This document shows, piece by piece, positions 25,656 through 39,358 of a DNA stretch of 64,000 nt. The notes under the pieces were generated by a model. That model saw nothing but the letters and a program-made list of their open reading frames with translations. It was not told where the DNA came from and made no database searches. The first letter of the stretch is position 1. The number at the start of each line of letters is the position of its first letter. The position numbers were made by a program, and so were the translations under genes. The DNA is taken from the NCBI GenBank assembly GCA_033782935.1, contig JAWQEG010000501.1, positions 2,268,501 through 2,332,500 of the forward strand, written 5' to 3'. The DNA comes from Petrolisthes cinctipes (Eukaryota > Arthropoda > Malacostraca > Decapoda > Porcellanidae).

Positions 25656-28600
25656 GTGTTAGAGTATTTTCAAAATACAGGCCAAAAACATACTGAAAAT
25701 CGATCTTTTAGGTGCCCAAAAGTCGATATGTGCATGCATCTTCTGTAACCGTTTATATCTCAAATTCTGGCCCTAAACACCGAAAATTCGATATTTTGGG
25801 GTCCCAGAAGCGATCTGTACATGCCTACTCCGTGTTAGAGTATTTTCAAAATACAGGCCCAAAACATGCTGAAAATCGATATTTTAGATGCCCAAAGTCA
25901 ATATGTGCATGTATCTTCTGTACCCGTTTATATCTCAAATTCAGGCTCAAAACACCCGAAAATTCAATATTTTGGGGTCCCAGAAGCAATCTGTACATGC
26001 CTACACAGTGCTAGAATATTTTCAAAATATAGGCTAAAAACATGCTAAAAATCGACATTTTAGGTGCCAAAAAATCGATATCTCAAATTCAGTCCCAAAA
26101 CACCCGAAAATTCGATATTTAGAGGTCCTAGAAGGTATCTGTACATGCTTACTCCGTGTTAGAGTATTTTCAAAATTCAGGCCCAAAACATGCTGAAAAT
26201 CGATATTTTTGGTGCCCAAAGTCAATATGTGCATGTATCTTCTGTACCCGTTTATATCTCAAATTCAGGCTCAAAACACCCGAAAATTCAATATTTTGGG
26301 GTCCCAGAAGCAATCTGTACATGCCTACTTAGTGTTAGAGTATTTTCAGAATACAGGCCCAAAACATGCTGAAAATCGATATTTTAGATGCCCAAAGTCA
26401 ATATGTGCATGTATCTTCTGTACCCGTTTATATCTCAAATTCAGGCTCAAAACACCCGAAAATTCAATATTTTGGGGTCCCAGAAGCAATCTGTACATGC
26501 CTACACAGTGCTAGAATATTTTCAAAATATAGGATAAAGAACATGCTAAAAATCGACATTTTAGGTGCCAAATAATCGATATCTCAAATTCAGTCCCAAA
26601 ACACACGAAAATTTGATATTTAGGGGTCCCAAAAGCGATCTGTACATGCCTTTTCCGTGTTAGAGTATTTTCAAAGTACATGCTCAAAACATACTGAAAA
26701 TCGAACTTTTAGGTGCACAAAAGTCGATATGTGCATGCATCTTCAGTACCCGTTTATATCTCAAATTCAGGCTCAAAACACCCGAAAATTCAATATTTTG
26801 GGGTCCCAGAAGCAATCTGTACATGCCTACTCAGTGTTAGAGTATTTTCAAAATACAGGCCCAAAACATGCTGAAAATCGATATTTTAGATGCCCAAAGT
26901 CAATATGTGCATGTATCTTCTGTACCCGTTTATATCTCAAATTCAGGCTCAAAACACCCGAAAATTCAATATTTTGGGGTCCCAGAAGCAATCTGTACAT
27001 GCCTACACAGTGCTAGAATATTTTCAAAATATAGGCTAAAAACATGCTAAAAATCGACATTTTAGGTGCCAAAAAATCGATATCTCAAATTCAGTCCCAA
27101 AACACCCGAAAATTCGATATTTAGGGGTCCCAGAAGCGATCTGTACATGCCTACTCCGTGTTAGAGTATTTTCAAAATACAGGCCAAAAACATACTGAAA
27201 ATCGATCTTTTAGGTGCCCAAAAGTCGATGTGTGCATGCATCTTCTGTACCTGTTTATATCTCAAATTCTGGCTCAAAACACCCGAAAATTCGATATTTT
27301 GGGGTCCCAGAAGCGATCTGTACATGCCTACTCCGTGTTAGAGTATTTTCAAAATTCAGGCCCAAAACATGCTGAAAATTGATATTTTTGTTGCTCAAAG
27401 TCAATATGTTCATGTATCTTCTGTACCCGTTTATAACTCAAATTCAGGCTCAAAACACCCGAAAATTCAATATTTTGGGGTCCCAGAAGCAATCTGTACA
27501 TGCCTACTCAGTGCTAGAATATTTTCAAAATATAGGCTAAAAACATGCTAAAAATCGATCTTTTAGGTGCCAAAAAGTCGATATCTTAAATTCAGTCCCA
27601 AAACACCCGAAAATTCGATATTTTGGGGTCCCAGAAGCGATCTGTACATGCCTACTCCGTGTTAGAGTATTTTCAAAATACATGCTCAAAACATACTGAA
27701 AATCGATCTTTTAGGTGCACAATAGTCGACATGTGCATGCATCTTCAGTACCCGTTTATATCTCAAAGTCAGGCTCAAAACACCCGAAAATTCAATATTT
27801 TGGGGTCCCAGAAGCAATCTGTACATGCCTACTCAGTGTTAGAGTATTTTCAAAATACAGGCCCAAAACATGCTGAAAATCGATATTTTAGATGCCCAAA
27901 GTCAATATGTGCATGTATCTTCTGTACCCGTTTATATCTCAAATTCAGGCTCAAAACACCCGAAAATTCAATATTTTGGGGTCCCAGAAGCAATCTGTAC
28001 ATGCCTACACAGTGCTAGAATATTTTCAAAATATAGGCTAAAAACATGCTAAAAATCGACATTTTAGGTGCCAAAAATTCGATATCTCAAATTCAGTCCC
28101 AAAACACCCGAAAATTCGATATTTAGAGGTCCCAGAAGGTATCTGTACATGCCTACTCCGTGTTAGAGTATTTTCAAAATACAGTCCAAAAATATGCAGA
28201 AAATCGATCTTTTAGGTGCCCAAAAGTCGATATGTGCATGCATCTTCTGTACCCGTTTATATCTCAAATTCTGGCCCTAAACACCCGACAATTCGATATT
28301 TTGGGGTCCCAGAAGCGATCTGTACATGCCTACTCCGTGTTAGAGTATTTTCAAAATTCAGGCCCAAAACATGCTGAAAATCGATATTTTTGGTGCCCAA
28401 AGTCAATATGTGCATGTATCTTCTGTACCCGTTTATATCTCAAATTCAGGCTCAAAACACCCGAAAATTCAATATTTTGGGGTCCCAGAAGCAATCTGTA
28501 CATGCCTACTCAGTGCTAGAATATTTTCAAAATATAGGCTAAAAACATGCTAAAAATCGATCTTTTAGGTGCCAAAAAATCGATATCTCAAATTCAGTCC

Positions 28601-28836
28601 CAAAACGCCCGAAAATTCGATATTTAGAGGTCCCAGAAGGTATCTGTACATGCCTACTCCGTGTTAGAGTATTTTAAAAATTCAGGCCCAAAACATGCTG
28701 AAAATCGATATTTTTGGTGCCCAAAGTCAATATGTGCATGTATCTTCTGTACCCGTTTATATCTCAAATTCAGGCTCAAAACACCCCAAAATTCAATATT
28801 TTGGGGTCCCAGAAGCAATCTGTACATGCCTACTCA

Positions 28837-31800
28837 GTGCTAGAATATTTTCAAAATATAGGCTAAAAACATGCTAAAAATCGACATTTTAGGTGCCAAA
28901 AAATCGATATCTCAAATTCAGGCTCAAAACACCCGAAAATTCAATATTTTGGGGTCCCAGAAGCAATCTGTACATGCCTACTCAGTGTTAGAGTATTTTC
29001 AAAATACAGGCCCAAAACATGCTGAAAATCGATATTTTTGGTGCCCAAAGTCAATATGTGCATGTATCTTCTGTATCCGTTTATATCTCAAATTCAGGCT
29101 CAAAACACCCGAAAATTCAATATTTTGGGGTCCCAGAAGCAATCTGTACATGCCTACTCAGTGCTAGAATATTTTCAAAATATAGGCTAAAAACATGCTA
29201 AAAATCGATCTTTTAGGTGCCAAAAAGTCGATATCTCAAATTCAGTCCCAAAACACCCGAAAATTCGATATTTAGGGGTCCCAGAAGCGATCTGTACATG
29301 CCTACTCCGTGTTAGAGTATTTTCAAAATACATGCTCAAAACACACTGAAAATCGATCTTTTAGGTGCACAAAAGTCGATATGTGCATGCATCTTCAGTA
29401 CCCGTTTATATATCAAATTCAGGCTCAAAACACCCGAAAATTCAATATTTCGGGGTCCCAGAAGCAATCTGTACATATCTGTAAACTCAGTGTTAGAGTA
29501 TTTTCAAAATACAGGCCCAAAACATGCTGAAAATCGATATTTTAGATGCCCAAAGTCAATATGTGCATGTATCTTCTGTACCCGTTTATATCTCAAATTC
29601 AGGCTCAAAACACCCGAAAATTCAATATTTTGGGGTCCCAGAAGCAATCTGTACATGCCTGCTCAGTGCTAGAATATTTTCAAAATATAGGCTAAAAACA
29701 TGCTAAAAATCGATCTTTTAGGTGCCAAAAAGTCGATATCTCAAATTCAGTCCCAAAACACCCGAAAATTCGATATTTAGGGGTCCCAGAAGCGATCTGT
29801 ACATGCCTACTCCGTGTTAGAGTATTTTCAAAATACATGCTCAAAACATACTGAAAATCGATCTTTTATGTGCCCAAAAGTCGAAATGTGCATGCATCTT
29901 CTGTACGTGTTTATATCTCAAATTCTGGCCCTAAACACCCGAAAATTCGATATTTTGGGGTCCCAGAAGCGATCTGTACATGCCTACTCCGTGTTAGAGT
30001 ATTTTCAAAATTCAGGCCCAAAACATGCTGAAAATCGATATTTTTGGTGCCCAAAGTCAATATGTGCAGGTATCTTCTGTACCCGTTTATATCTCAAATT
30101 CAGGCTCAAAACACCCGAAAATTCAATATTTTGGGGTCCCAGAAGCAATCTGTACATGCCTACTCAGTGCTAGAATATTTTCAAAATATAGGCTAAAAAC
30201 ATGCTAAAAATCGATCTTTTAGGTGCCAAAAAGTCGATATCTCAAATTCAGTCCCAAAACACCCGAAAATTCGATATTTAGGGGTCCCAGAAGCGATCTG
30301 TACATGCCTACTCCGTGTTAGAGTATTTTCAAAATACATGCTCAAAACATACTGAAAATCGATCTTTTAGGTGCACAAAAGTCGATATGTGCATGCATCT
30401 TCAGTACCCGTTTATATATCAAATTCAGGCTCAAAACACCCGAAAATTCAATATTTTGGGGTCCCAGAAGCAATCTGTACATGCCTACTCAGTGTTAGAG
30501 TTTTTTCAAAATACAGGCCCAAAACATGCTGAAAATCGATATTTTAGATGCCCAAAGTCAATATGTGCATGTATCTTCTGTACCCGTCTATATCTCAAAT
30601 TCTGGCCCTAAACACCCGAAAATTTGATATTTTGGGGTCCAAGAAGCGATCTGTACATACCTACTCCGTGTTAAAGTATTTTCAAAATTCAGGCCCAAAA
30701 CATGCTGAAAATCGATATTTTTGGTGCCCAAAGTCAATATGTGCATGTATCTTCTGTACCCGTTTATATCTCAAATTCAGGCTCAAAACACGCGAAAATT
30801 CAATAATTTGGGGTCCCAGAAGCAATCTGTACATGCCTACTCAGTGTTAGAGTATTTTCAAAATACAGGCCCAAAACATGCTGAAAATCGATATTTTAGA
30901 TGCCCAAAGTCAATATGTGCATGAATCTTCTGTACCCGTTTATATCTCAAATTCAGGCTCAAAACACCCGAAAATTCAATATTTTGGGGTCCCAGAAGCA
31001 ATCTGTACATGCCTACACAGTGCTAGAATATTTTCAAAATATAGGCTAAAAAACATGCTAAACATCGATCTTTTAGGTGCCAAAAAATCGATATCTCAAA
31101 TTCAGTCACAAAACACCCGAAAATTCGATATTTAGAGGTCCCAGAAGGTAACTGTACATGCCTACTCAGTGTTAGAGTATTTTCAAAATACAGGCCCAAA
31201 ACATGCTGAAAATCGATATTTTAGATGCCCAAAGTCAATATGTGCATGTATCTTCTGTACCCGTTTATATCTCAAATTCAGGCTCAAAACACCCGAAAAT
31301 TCAATATTTTGGGGTCCCAGAAGCAATCTGTACATGCCTACACAGTGCTAGAATATTTTCAAAATATAGGCTAAAAACAAGCTAAAAATCGACATTTTAG
31401 GTGCCAAAAAATCGATATCTCAAATTCAGTCCCAAAACACCCGAAAATTCGATATTTAGAGGTCCCAGAAGGTATCTGTACATGCCTACTCCGTGTTAGA
31501 GTATTTTCAAAATTCAGGCCCATAACATGCTGAAAATCGATATTTTTGGTGCCCAAAGTCAATATGTGCATGTATCTTCTGTACCCGTTTATATCTCAAA
31601 TTCAGTCCCAAAACACCCGAAAATTCGATATTTAGGGGTCCCAGAAGCGATCTGTACATGCCTACTCCATGTTAGAGTATTTTCAAAATACATGCTCAAA
31701 ACATACTGAAAATCGATCTTTTAGGTGCACAAAAGTCGAAATGTGCATGCATCTTCAGTACCCGTTTATATCTCAAATTCAGGCTCAAAACACCCGAAAA

Positions 31801-34800
31801 TTCAATATTTTGGGGTCCCAGAAGCAATCTGTACATGCCTACTCAGTGTTAGAGTATTTTCAAAATACAGGCCCAAAACATGCTGAAAATCGATATTTTA
31901 GATGCCCAAAGTCAATATGTGCATGTATCTTCTGTACCCGTTTATATCTCAAATTCAGGCTCAAAACACCCGAAAATTCAATATTTTGGGGTCCCTGAAG
32001 CAATCTGTACATGCCTACACAGTGCTAGAATATTTTCAAAATATAGGCTAAAAACATGCTAAAAATCGACATTTTAGGTGCCAAAAAATCGATATCTCAA
32101 ATTCAGTCCCAAAACACCCGAAAATTCGATATTTAGAGGTCCCAGAAGGTATCTGTACATGCCTACTCCGTGTTAGAGTATTTTCAACATTCAGGCCCAA
32201 AACATGCTGAAAATCGATATTTTTGGTGCCCAAAGTCAATATGTGCATGTATCTTCTGTACCCGTTTATATCTCAAATTCAGGCTCAAAACACCCGAAAA
32301 TTCAATATTTTGGGGTCCCAGAAGCAATCTGTACATGCCTACTCAGTGCTAGAATATTTTCAAAATATACGCTAAAAACATGCTAAAAATCGATCTTTTA
32401 GGTGCCAAAAAGTCGATATCTCAAATTCAGTCCCAAAACACCCGAAAATTTGATATTTAGGGGTCCCAGAAGCGATCTGTACATGCCTTCTCCGTGTTAG
32501 AGTATTTTCAAAATACATGCTCAAAACATACTGAAAATCGATCTTTTAGGTGCACAAAAGTCGATATGTGCATGCATCTTCAGTACCCGTTTATATCTCA
32601 AATTCAGGCTCAAAAAACCCGAAAATTCAATATTTTGGGGTCCCAGAAGCAATCTGTACATGCCTACTCAGTGTTAGAGTATTTTCAAAATACAGGCCCA
32701 TAACATGCTGAAAATCGATATTTTAGATGCCCAAAGTCAATATGTGCATGTATCTTCTGTACCCGTTTATATCTCAAATTCAGGCTCAAAACACCCGAAA
32801 ATTCAATATTTTGGGGTCCCAGTAGCAATCTATACATGCCTACTCAGTGCTAGAATATTTTCAAAATATAGGCTAAAAACATGCTAAAAATCGATCTTTT
32901 AGGTGCCAAAAAGTCGATATCTCAAATTCAGTCCCAAAACACCCGAAAATTCGATATTTAGGGGTCCCAGAAGCGATCTGTACATGCCTACTCCGTGTTA
33001 GAGTATTTTCAAAATACATGCTCAAAACATACTGAAAATCGATCTTTTAGGTGCACAAAAGTCGATATGTGCATGCATCTTCAGTACCCGTTTATATATC
33101 AAATTCAGGCTCAAAACACCCGAAAATTCAATATTTTGGGGTCCCAGAAGCAATCTGTACATGCCTACTCAGTGTTAGAGTATTTTCAAAATTCAGGCCC
33201 AAAACATGCTGAAAATCGATATTTTAGATGCCCAAAGTCAATATGTGCATGTATCTTCTGTACCCGTTTATATCTCAAATTCAGGCTCAAAACACCCGAA
33301 AATTCAATATTTTGGGGTCCCAGAAGCAATCTGTACATGCCTACACAGTGCTAGAATATTTTCAAAATATAGGCTAAAAACATGCTAAAAATCGACATTT
33401 TAGGTGCCAAAAAATCGATATCTCAAATTCAGTCCCAAAACACCCGAAAATTCGATATTTAGAGGTCCCAGAAGGTATCTGTACATGCCTACTCCGTGTT
33501 AGAGTATTTTCAAAATACAGGCCAAAAACATACTGAAAATCGATCTTTTAGGTGCCCAAAAGTCGATATATGCATGCATCTTCTGTAACCGTTTATATCT
33601 CAAATTCTGGCCCTAAACACCGAAAATTCGATATTTTGGGGTCCCAGAAGCGATCTGTACATGCCTACTCCGTGTTAGAGTATTTTCAAAATACAGGCCC
33701 AAAACATGCTGAAAATCGATATTTTAGATGCCCAAAGTCAATATGTGCATGTATCTTCTGTACCCGTTTATATCTCAAATTCAGGCTCAAAACACCCGAA
33801 AATTCAATATTTTGGGGTCCCAGAAGCAATCTGTACATGCCTACACAGTGCTAGAATATTTTCAAAATATAGGCTAAAAACATGCTAAAAATCGACATTT
33901 TAGGTGCCAAAAAATCGATATCTCAAATTCAGTCCCAAAACACCCGAAAATTCGATATTTAGAGGTCCTAGAAGGTATCTGTACATGCTTACTCCGTGTT
34001 AGAGTATTTTCAAAATTCAGGCCCAAAACATGCTGAAAATCGATATTTTTGGTGCCCAAAGTCAATATGTGCATGTATCTTCTGTACCCGTTTATATCTC
34101 AAATTCAGGCTCAAAACACCCGAAAATTCAATATTTTGGGGTCCCAGAAGCAATCTGTACATGCCTACTTAGTGTTAGAGTATTTTCAGAATACAGGCCC
34201 AAAACATGCTGAAAATCGATATTTTAGATGCCCAAAGTCAATATGTGCATGTATCTTCTGTACCCGTTTATATCTCAAATTCAGGCTCAAAACACCCGAA
34301 AATTCAATATTTTGGGGTCCCAGAAGCAATCTGTACATGCCTACACAGTGCTAGAATATTTTCAAAATATAGGATAAAGAACATGCTAAAAATCGACATT
34401 TTAGGTGCCAAATAATCGATATCTCAAATTCAGTCCCAAAACACACGAAAATTTGATATTTAGGGGTCCCAAAAGCGATCTGTACATGCCTTTTCCGTGT
34501 TAGAGTATTTTCAAAGTACATGCTCAAAACATACTGAAAATCGAACTTTTAGGTGCACAAAAGTCGATATGTGCATGCATCTTCAGTACCCGTTTATATC
34601 TCAAATTCAGGCTCAAAACACCCGAAAATTCAATATTTTGGGGTCCCAGAAGCAATCTGTACATGCCTACTCAGTGTTAGAGTATTTTCAAAATACAGGC
34701 CCAAAACATGCTGAAAATCGATATTTTAGATGCCCAAAGTCAATATGTGCATGTATCTTCTGTACCCGTTTATATCTCAAATTCAGGCTCAAAACACCCG

Positions 34801-36353
34801 AAAATTCAATATTTTGGGGTCCCAGAAGCAATCTGTACATGCCTACACAGTGCTAGAATATTTTCAAAATATAGGCTAAAAACATGCTAAAAATCGACAT
34901 TTTAGGTGCCAAAAAATCGATATCTCAAATTCAGTCCCAAAACACCCGAAAATTCGATATTTAGGGGTCCCAGAAGCGATCTGTACATGCCTACTCCGTG
35001 TTAGAGTATTTTCAAAATACAGGCCAAAAACATACTGAAAATCGATCTTTTAGGTGCCCAAAAGTCGATGTGTGCATGCATCTTCTGTACCTGTTTATAT
35101 CTCAAATTCTGGCTCAAAACACCCGAAAATTCGATATTTTGGGGTCCCAGAAGCGATCTGTACATGCCTACTCCGTGTTAGAGTATTTTCAAAATTCAGG
35201 CCCAAAACATGCTGAAAATTGATATTTTTGTTGCTCAAAGTCAATATGTTCATGTATCTTCTGTACCCGTTTATAACTCAAATTCAGGCTCAAAACACCC
35301 GAAAATTCAATATTTTGGGGTCCCAGAAGCAATCTGTACATGCCTACTCAGTGCTAGAATATTTTCAAAATATAGGCTAAAAACATGCTAAAAATCGATC
35401 TTTTAGGTGCCAAAAAGTCGATATCTTAAATTCAGTCCCAAAACACCCGAAAATTCGATATTTAGGGGTCCCAGAAGCGATCTGTACATGCCTACTCCGT
35501 GTTAGAGTATTTTCAAAATACATGCTCAAAACATACTGAAAATCGATCTTTTAGGTGCACAATAGTCGACATGTGCATGCATCTTCAGTACCCGTTTATA
35601 TCTCAAAGTCAGGCTCAAAACACCCGAAAATTCAATATTTTGGGGTCCCAGAAGCAATCTGTACATGCCTACTCAGTGTTAGAGTATTTTCAAAATACAG
35701 GCCCAAAACATGCTGAAAATCGATATTTTAGATGCCCAAAGTCAATATGTGCATGTATCTTCTGTACCCGTTTATATCTCAAATTCAGGCTCAAAACACC
35801 CGAAAATTCAATATTTTGGGGTCCCAGAAGCAATCTGTACATGCCTACACAGTGCTAGAATATTTTCAAAATATAGGCTAAAAACATGCTAAAAATCGAC
35901 ATTTTAGGTGCCAAAAATTCGATATCTCAAATTCAGTCCCAAAACACCCGAAAATTCGATATTTAGAGGTCCCAGAAGGTATCTGTACATGCCTACTCCG
36001 TGTTAGAGTATTTTCAAAATACAGTCCAAAAATATGCAGAAAATCGATCTTTTAGGTGCCCAAAAGTCGATATGTGCATGCATCTTCTGTACCCGTTTAT
36101 ATCTCAAATTCTGGCCCTAAACACCCGACAATTCGATATTTTGGGGTCCCAGAAGCGATCTGTACATGCCTACTCCGTGTTAGAGTATTTTCAAAATTCA
36201 GGCCCAAAACATGCTGAAAATCGATATTTTTGGTGCCCAAAGTCAATATGTGCATGTATCTTCTGTACCCGTTTATATCTCAAATTCAGGCAATAAAACA
36301 CCCGAAAATTCAATATTTTGGGGTCCCAGAAGCAATCTGTACATGCCTACTCA
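28837..36353 (+). repeat. 8.49 kb super-repeat, copy 2, lacking one 649 bp unit
   Basis: Starts: A28837 C28985 A29161 B29309 C29490 A29666 B29814 C29991 A30167 B30315 C30492 C30668 C30844 A31020 C31169 A31345 C31493 B31669 C31846 A32022 C32170 A32346 B32494 C32671 A32847 B32995 C33172 A33348 B33496 C33672 A33848 C33996 C34172 A34348 B34497 C34674 A34850 B34998 C35175 A35351 B35499 C35676 A35852 B36000 C36177. Shared private changes include agtagcaatctatac (about 24332 and 32821), ataggataaagaac (26529 and 34369) and ttgttgctcaaag (27388 and 35228). Matching ends near 36296, where aggcaataaaacac replaces aggctcaaaacac. Confidence 0.83.
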
Positions 36354-37680
36354 GTGCTAGAATATTTTCAAAATATAGGCTAAAAACATGCTAAAAATCG
36401 ATCTTTTAGGTGCCAAAAAGTCGATATCTTAAATTCAGTCCCAAAACACCCGAAAATTCGATATTTAGGGGTCCCAGAAGCGATCTGTACATGCCTACTC
36501 CGTGTTAGAGTATTTTCAAAATACATGCTCAAAACATACTGAAAATCGATCTTTTAGGTGCACAATAGTCGACATGTGCATGCATCTTCAGTACCCGTTT
36601 ATATCTCAAAGTCAGGCTCAAAACACCCGAAAATTCAATATTTTGGGGTCCCAGAAGCAATCTGTACATGCCTACTCAGTGTTAGAGTATTTTCAAAATA
36701 CAGGCCCAAAACACGCTGAAAATCGATATTTTAGATGCCCAAAGTCAATATGTGCATGTATCTTCTGTACCCGTTTATATCTCAAATTCAGTCTCAAAAC
36801 ACTCGAAAATTCAATATTTTGGGGTCCCAGAAGCAATCTGTACATGCCTACACAGTGCTAGAATATTTTCAAAATATAGGCTAAAAACATGCTAAAAATC
36901 GACATTTTAGGTGCCAAAAAATCGATATCTCAAATTCAGTCCCAAAACACCCGAAAATTCGATATTTAGAGGTCCCAGAAGGTATCTGTACATGCCTACT
37001 CCGTGTTAGAGTATTTTCAAAATACAGTCCAAAAATATGCTGAAAATCGATCTTTCAGGTGCCCAAAAGTCGATATGTGCATGCATCTTCTGTACCCGTT
37101 TATATCTCAAATTCTGGCCCTAAACACCCGATAATTCGATATTTTGGGGTCCCAGAAGCGATCTGTACATGCCTACTCCGTGTTAGAGTATTTTCAAAAT
37201 TCAGGCCCAAAACATGCTGAAAATCGATATTTTTGGTGCCCAAAGTCAATATGTGCATGATATCTTCTGTACCCGTTTATATCTCAAATTCAGGCTCAAA
37301 ACACCCGAAAATTCAATATTTTGGGGTCCCAGAAGCAATCTGTACATGCCTACTCAGTGCTAGAATATTTTCAAAATATAGGCTAAAAACATGCTAAAAA
37401 TCGATCTTTTAGGTGCCAAAAAGACGATATCTCAAATTCAGTCCCAAAACACCCGAAAATTCGATATTTAGGGGTCCCAGAAGCGATCTGTACATGCCTA
37501 CTCCGTGTTAGAGTATTTTCAAAATACAGGCCCAAAACATGCTGAAAATCGATATTTTAGATGCCCAAAGTCAATATGTGCATGTATCTTCTGTACCCGT
37601 TTATATCTCAAATTCAGGCTCAAAACACCCGAAAATTCAATATTTTGGGGTCCCAGAAGCAATCTGTACATGCCTACTTA

Positions 37681-37856
37681 GTGCTAGAATATTTTCAAAA
37701 TATAGGCTAAAAACATGCTAAAAATCGATATTTTTGGTGCCCAAAGTCAATATGTGCATGTATCTTCTGTACCCGTTTATATCTCAAATTCAGGCTCAAA
37801 ACACCCGAAAATTCAATATTTTGGGGTCCCAGAAGCAATCTGTACATGCCTACTCA
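37681..37856 (+). repeat. Chimeric monomer, A left part joined to C2 right part
   Basis: Starts as A (gtgctagaatatttt, ataggctaaaaacatg, ctaaaaatcgat) and switches to C2 at atttttggtgccc, keeping the 29 bp segment, so its length is 176 bp. The switch lies at or just after atcgat. The same chimera is at 42189-42364 in the second 4.5 kb copy. Confidence 0.85.
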
Positions 37857-39006
37857 GTGCTAGAATATTTTCAAAATATAGGCTAAAAACATGCTAAAAA
37901 TCGATCTTTTAGGTGCCAAAAAGTCGATATCTCAAATTCAGTCCCAAAACACCCGTAAATTCGATATTTAGGGGTCCCAGAAGCGATCTGTACATGCCTA
38001 CTCAGTGTTAGAGTATTTTCAAAATACAGGCCAAAAACATACTGAAAATCGATCTTTTAGGTGCCCAAAAGTCGATGTGTGCATGCATCTTCTGTACCCG
38101 TTTATATCTCAAATTCTGGCTCAAAACACCCGAAAATTCGATATTTTTGGGTCCCAGAAGCGATCTGTACATGCCTACTCCGTGTTAGAGTATTTTCAAA
38201 ATTCAGGCCCAAAACATGCTGAAAATCGATATTTTAGATGCCCAAAGTCAATATGTGCATGTATCTTCTGTACCCGTTTATATCTCAAATTCAGGCTCAA
38301 AACACCCGAAAATTCAATATTTTGGGGTCCCAGAAGCAAACTGTACATGCCTACACAGTGCTAGAATATTTTCAAAATATAGGCTAAAAACATGCTAAAA
38401 ATCGACATTTTAGGTGCCAAAAATTCGATATCTCAAATTCAGTCCCAAAACACCCGAAAATTCGATATTTAGAGGTCCCAGAAGGTATCTGTACATGCCT
38501 ACTCCGTGTTAGAGTATTTTCAAAATACAGTCCAAAAATATGCTGAAAATCGATCTTTTAGGTGCCCAAAAGTCGATATGTGCATTCATCTTCTGTACCC
38601 GTTTATATCTCAAATTCTGGCCCTAAACACCCGATAATTCGATATTTTGGGGTCCCAGAAGCGATCTGTACATGCCTACTCCGTGTTAGAGTATTTTCAA
38701 AATTCAGGCCCAAAACATGCTGAAAATCGATATTTTTGGTGCCCAAAGTCAATATGTGCATGTATCTTCTGTACCCGTTTATATCTCAAATTCAGGCTCA
38801 AAACACCCGAAAATTCAATATTTTGGGGTCCCAGAAGCAATCTGTACATGCCTACTCAGTGCTAGAATATTTTCAAAATATAGGCTAAAAACATGCTAAA
38901 AATCGATCTTTTAGGTGCCAAAAAGACGATATCTCAAATTCAGTCCCAAAACACCCGAAAATTCGATATTTAGGGGTCCCAGAAGCTATCTGTACATGCC
39001 TACTCC

Positions 39007-39182
39007 GTGTTAGAGTATTTTCAAAATACAGGCCCAAAACATGCTGAAAATCGATATTTTAGATGCCCAAAGTCAATATGTGCATGTATCTTCTGTACCC
39101 GTTTATATCTCAAATTCAGGCTCAAAACACCCGAAAATTCGATATTTAGGGGTCCCAGAAGCGATTTGTACATGCCTACTCC
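39007..39182 (+). repeat. Chimeric monomer, C1 left part joined to A1 right end
   Basis: C1 through caggctcaaaacacccg, then ttcgatatttaggggtcc, agaagcgattt and ctactccg as in A1, followed by a B. The switch point lies in the shared acacccgaaaatt. The copy at 43515-43690 is the same. A comparable C2-to-A1 chimera is at 23004-23179 and 31493-31668. Confidence 0.83.
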
Positions 39183-39358
39183 GTGTTAGAGTATTTTCAA
39201 AATACATGCTCAAAACATACTGAAAATCGATCTTTTAGGTGCACAAAGTCAATATGTGCATGTATCTTCTGTACCCGTTTATATCTCAAATTCAGGCTCA
39301 AAACAACCGAAAATTCAATATTTTGGGGTCCCAGAAGCAATCTGTACATGCCTACACA
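39183..39358 (+). repeat. Chimeric monomer, B1 left part joined to C right part
   Basis: Begins tacatgctcaaaacatactg and cttttaggtgcac like B1, then changes to aaagtcaatatgtgcatgta as in C, giving 176 bp. It also has aaacaaccg. The second 4.5 kb copy has the same monomer at 43691-43866. Confidence 0.83.

Larger units (their letters stand above)
20346..28836 (+). repeat. 8.49 kb super-repeat, copy 1
   Basis: Starts: A20346 C20494 A20670 B20820 C21001 A21177 B21325 C21502 A21678 B21826 C22003 C22179 C22355 A22531 C22680 A22856 C23004 B23180 C23357 A23533 C23681 A23857 B24005 C24182 A24358 B24506 C24683 A24859 A25007 B25155 C25332 A25508 B25656 C25832 A26008 C26156 C26332 A26508 B26657 C26834 A27010 B27158 C27335 A27511 B27659 C27836 A28012 B28160 C28337 A28513 C28661. 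It recurs at +8489 to +8491 and, after 25155, at +7840. A20670 has a 2 bp insertion (ggctataaaaac) absent from copy 2. Confidence 0.85.
34850..39358 (+). repeat. 4.5 kb super-repeat, copy 1 (4509 bp)
   Basis: Starts: A34850 B34998 C35175 A35351 B35499 C35676 A35852 B36000 C36177 A36354 B36502 C36679 A36855 B37003 C37180 A37357 C37505 A37681 A37857 B38005 C38182 A38358 B38506 C38683 A38859 C39007 B39183. It repeats at +4509, changing to +4508 after the private 1 bp insertion near 36291. Rare shared changes include atcgatctttcagg (37048 and 41556), tgcatgatatcttc (37255 and 41763), agcaaactgtac (38335 and 42843) and gcgatttgtac (39160 and 43668). Confidence 0.85.

Noticed and set aside
36287..36305. 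aataaa in aggcaataaaacac as a polyadenylation signal
   Set aside because: It is a single private change in one C2 monomer, with no gene or transcript evidence, and is absent from the duplicate at about 40.8 kb.
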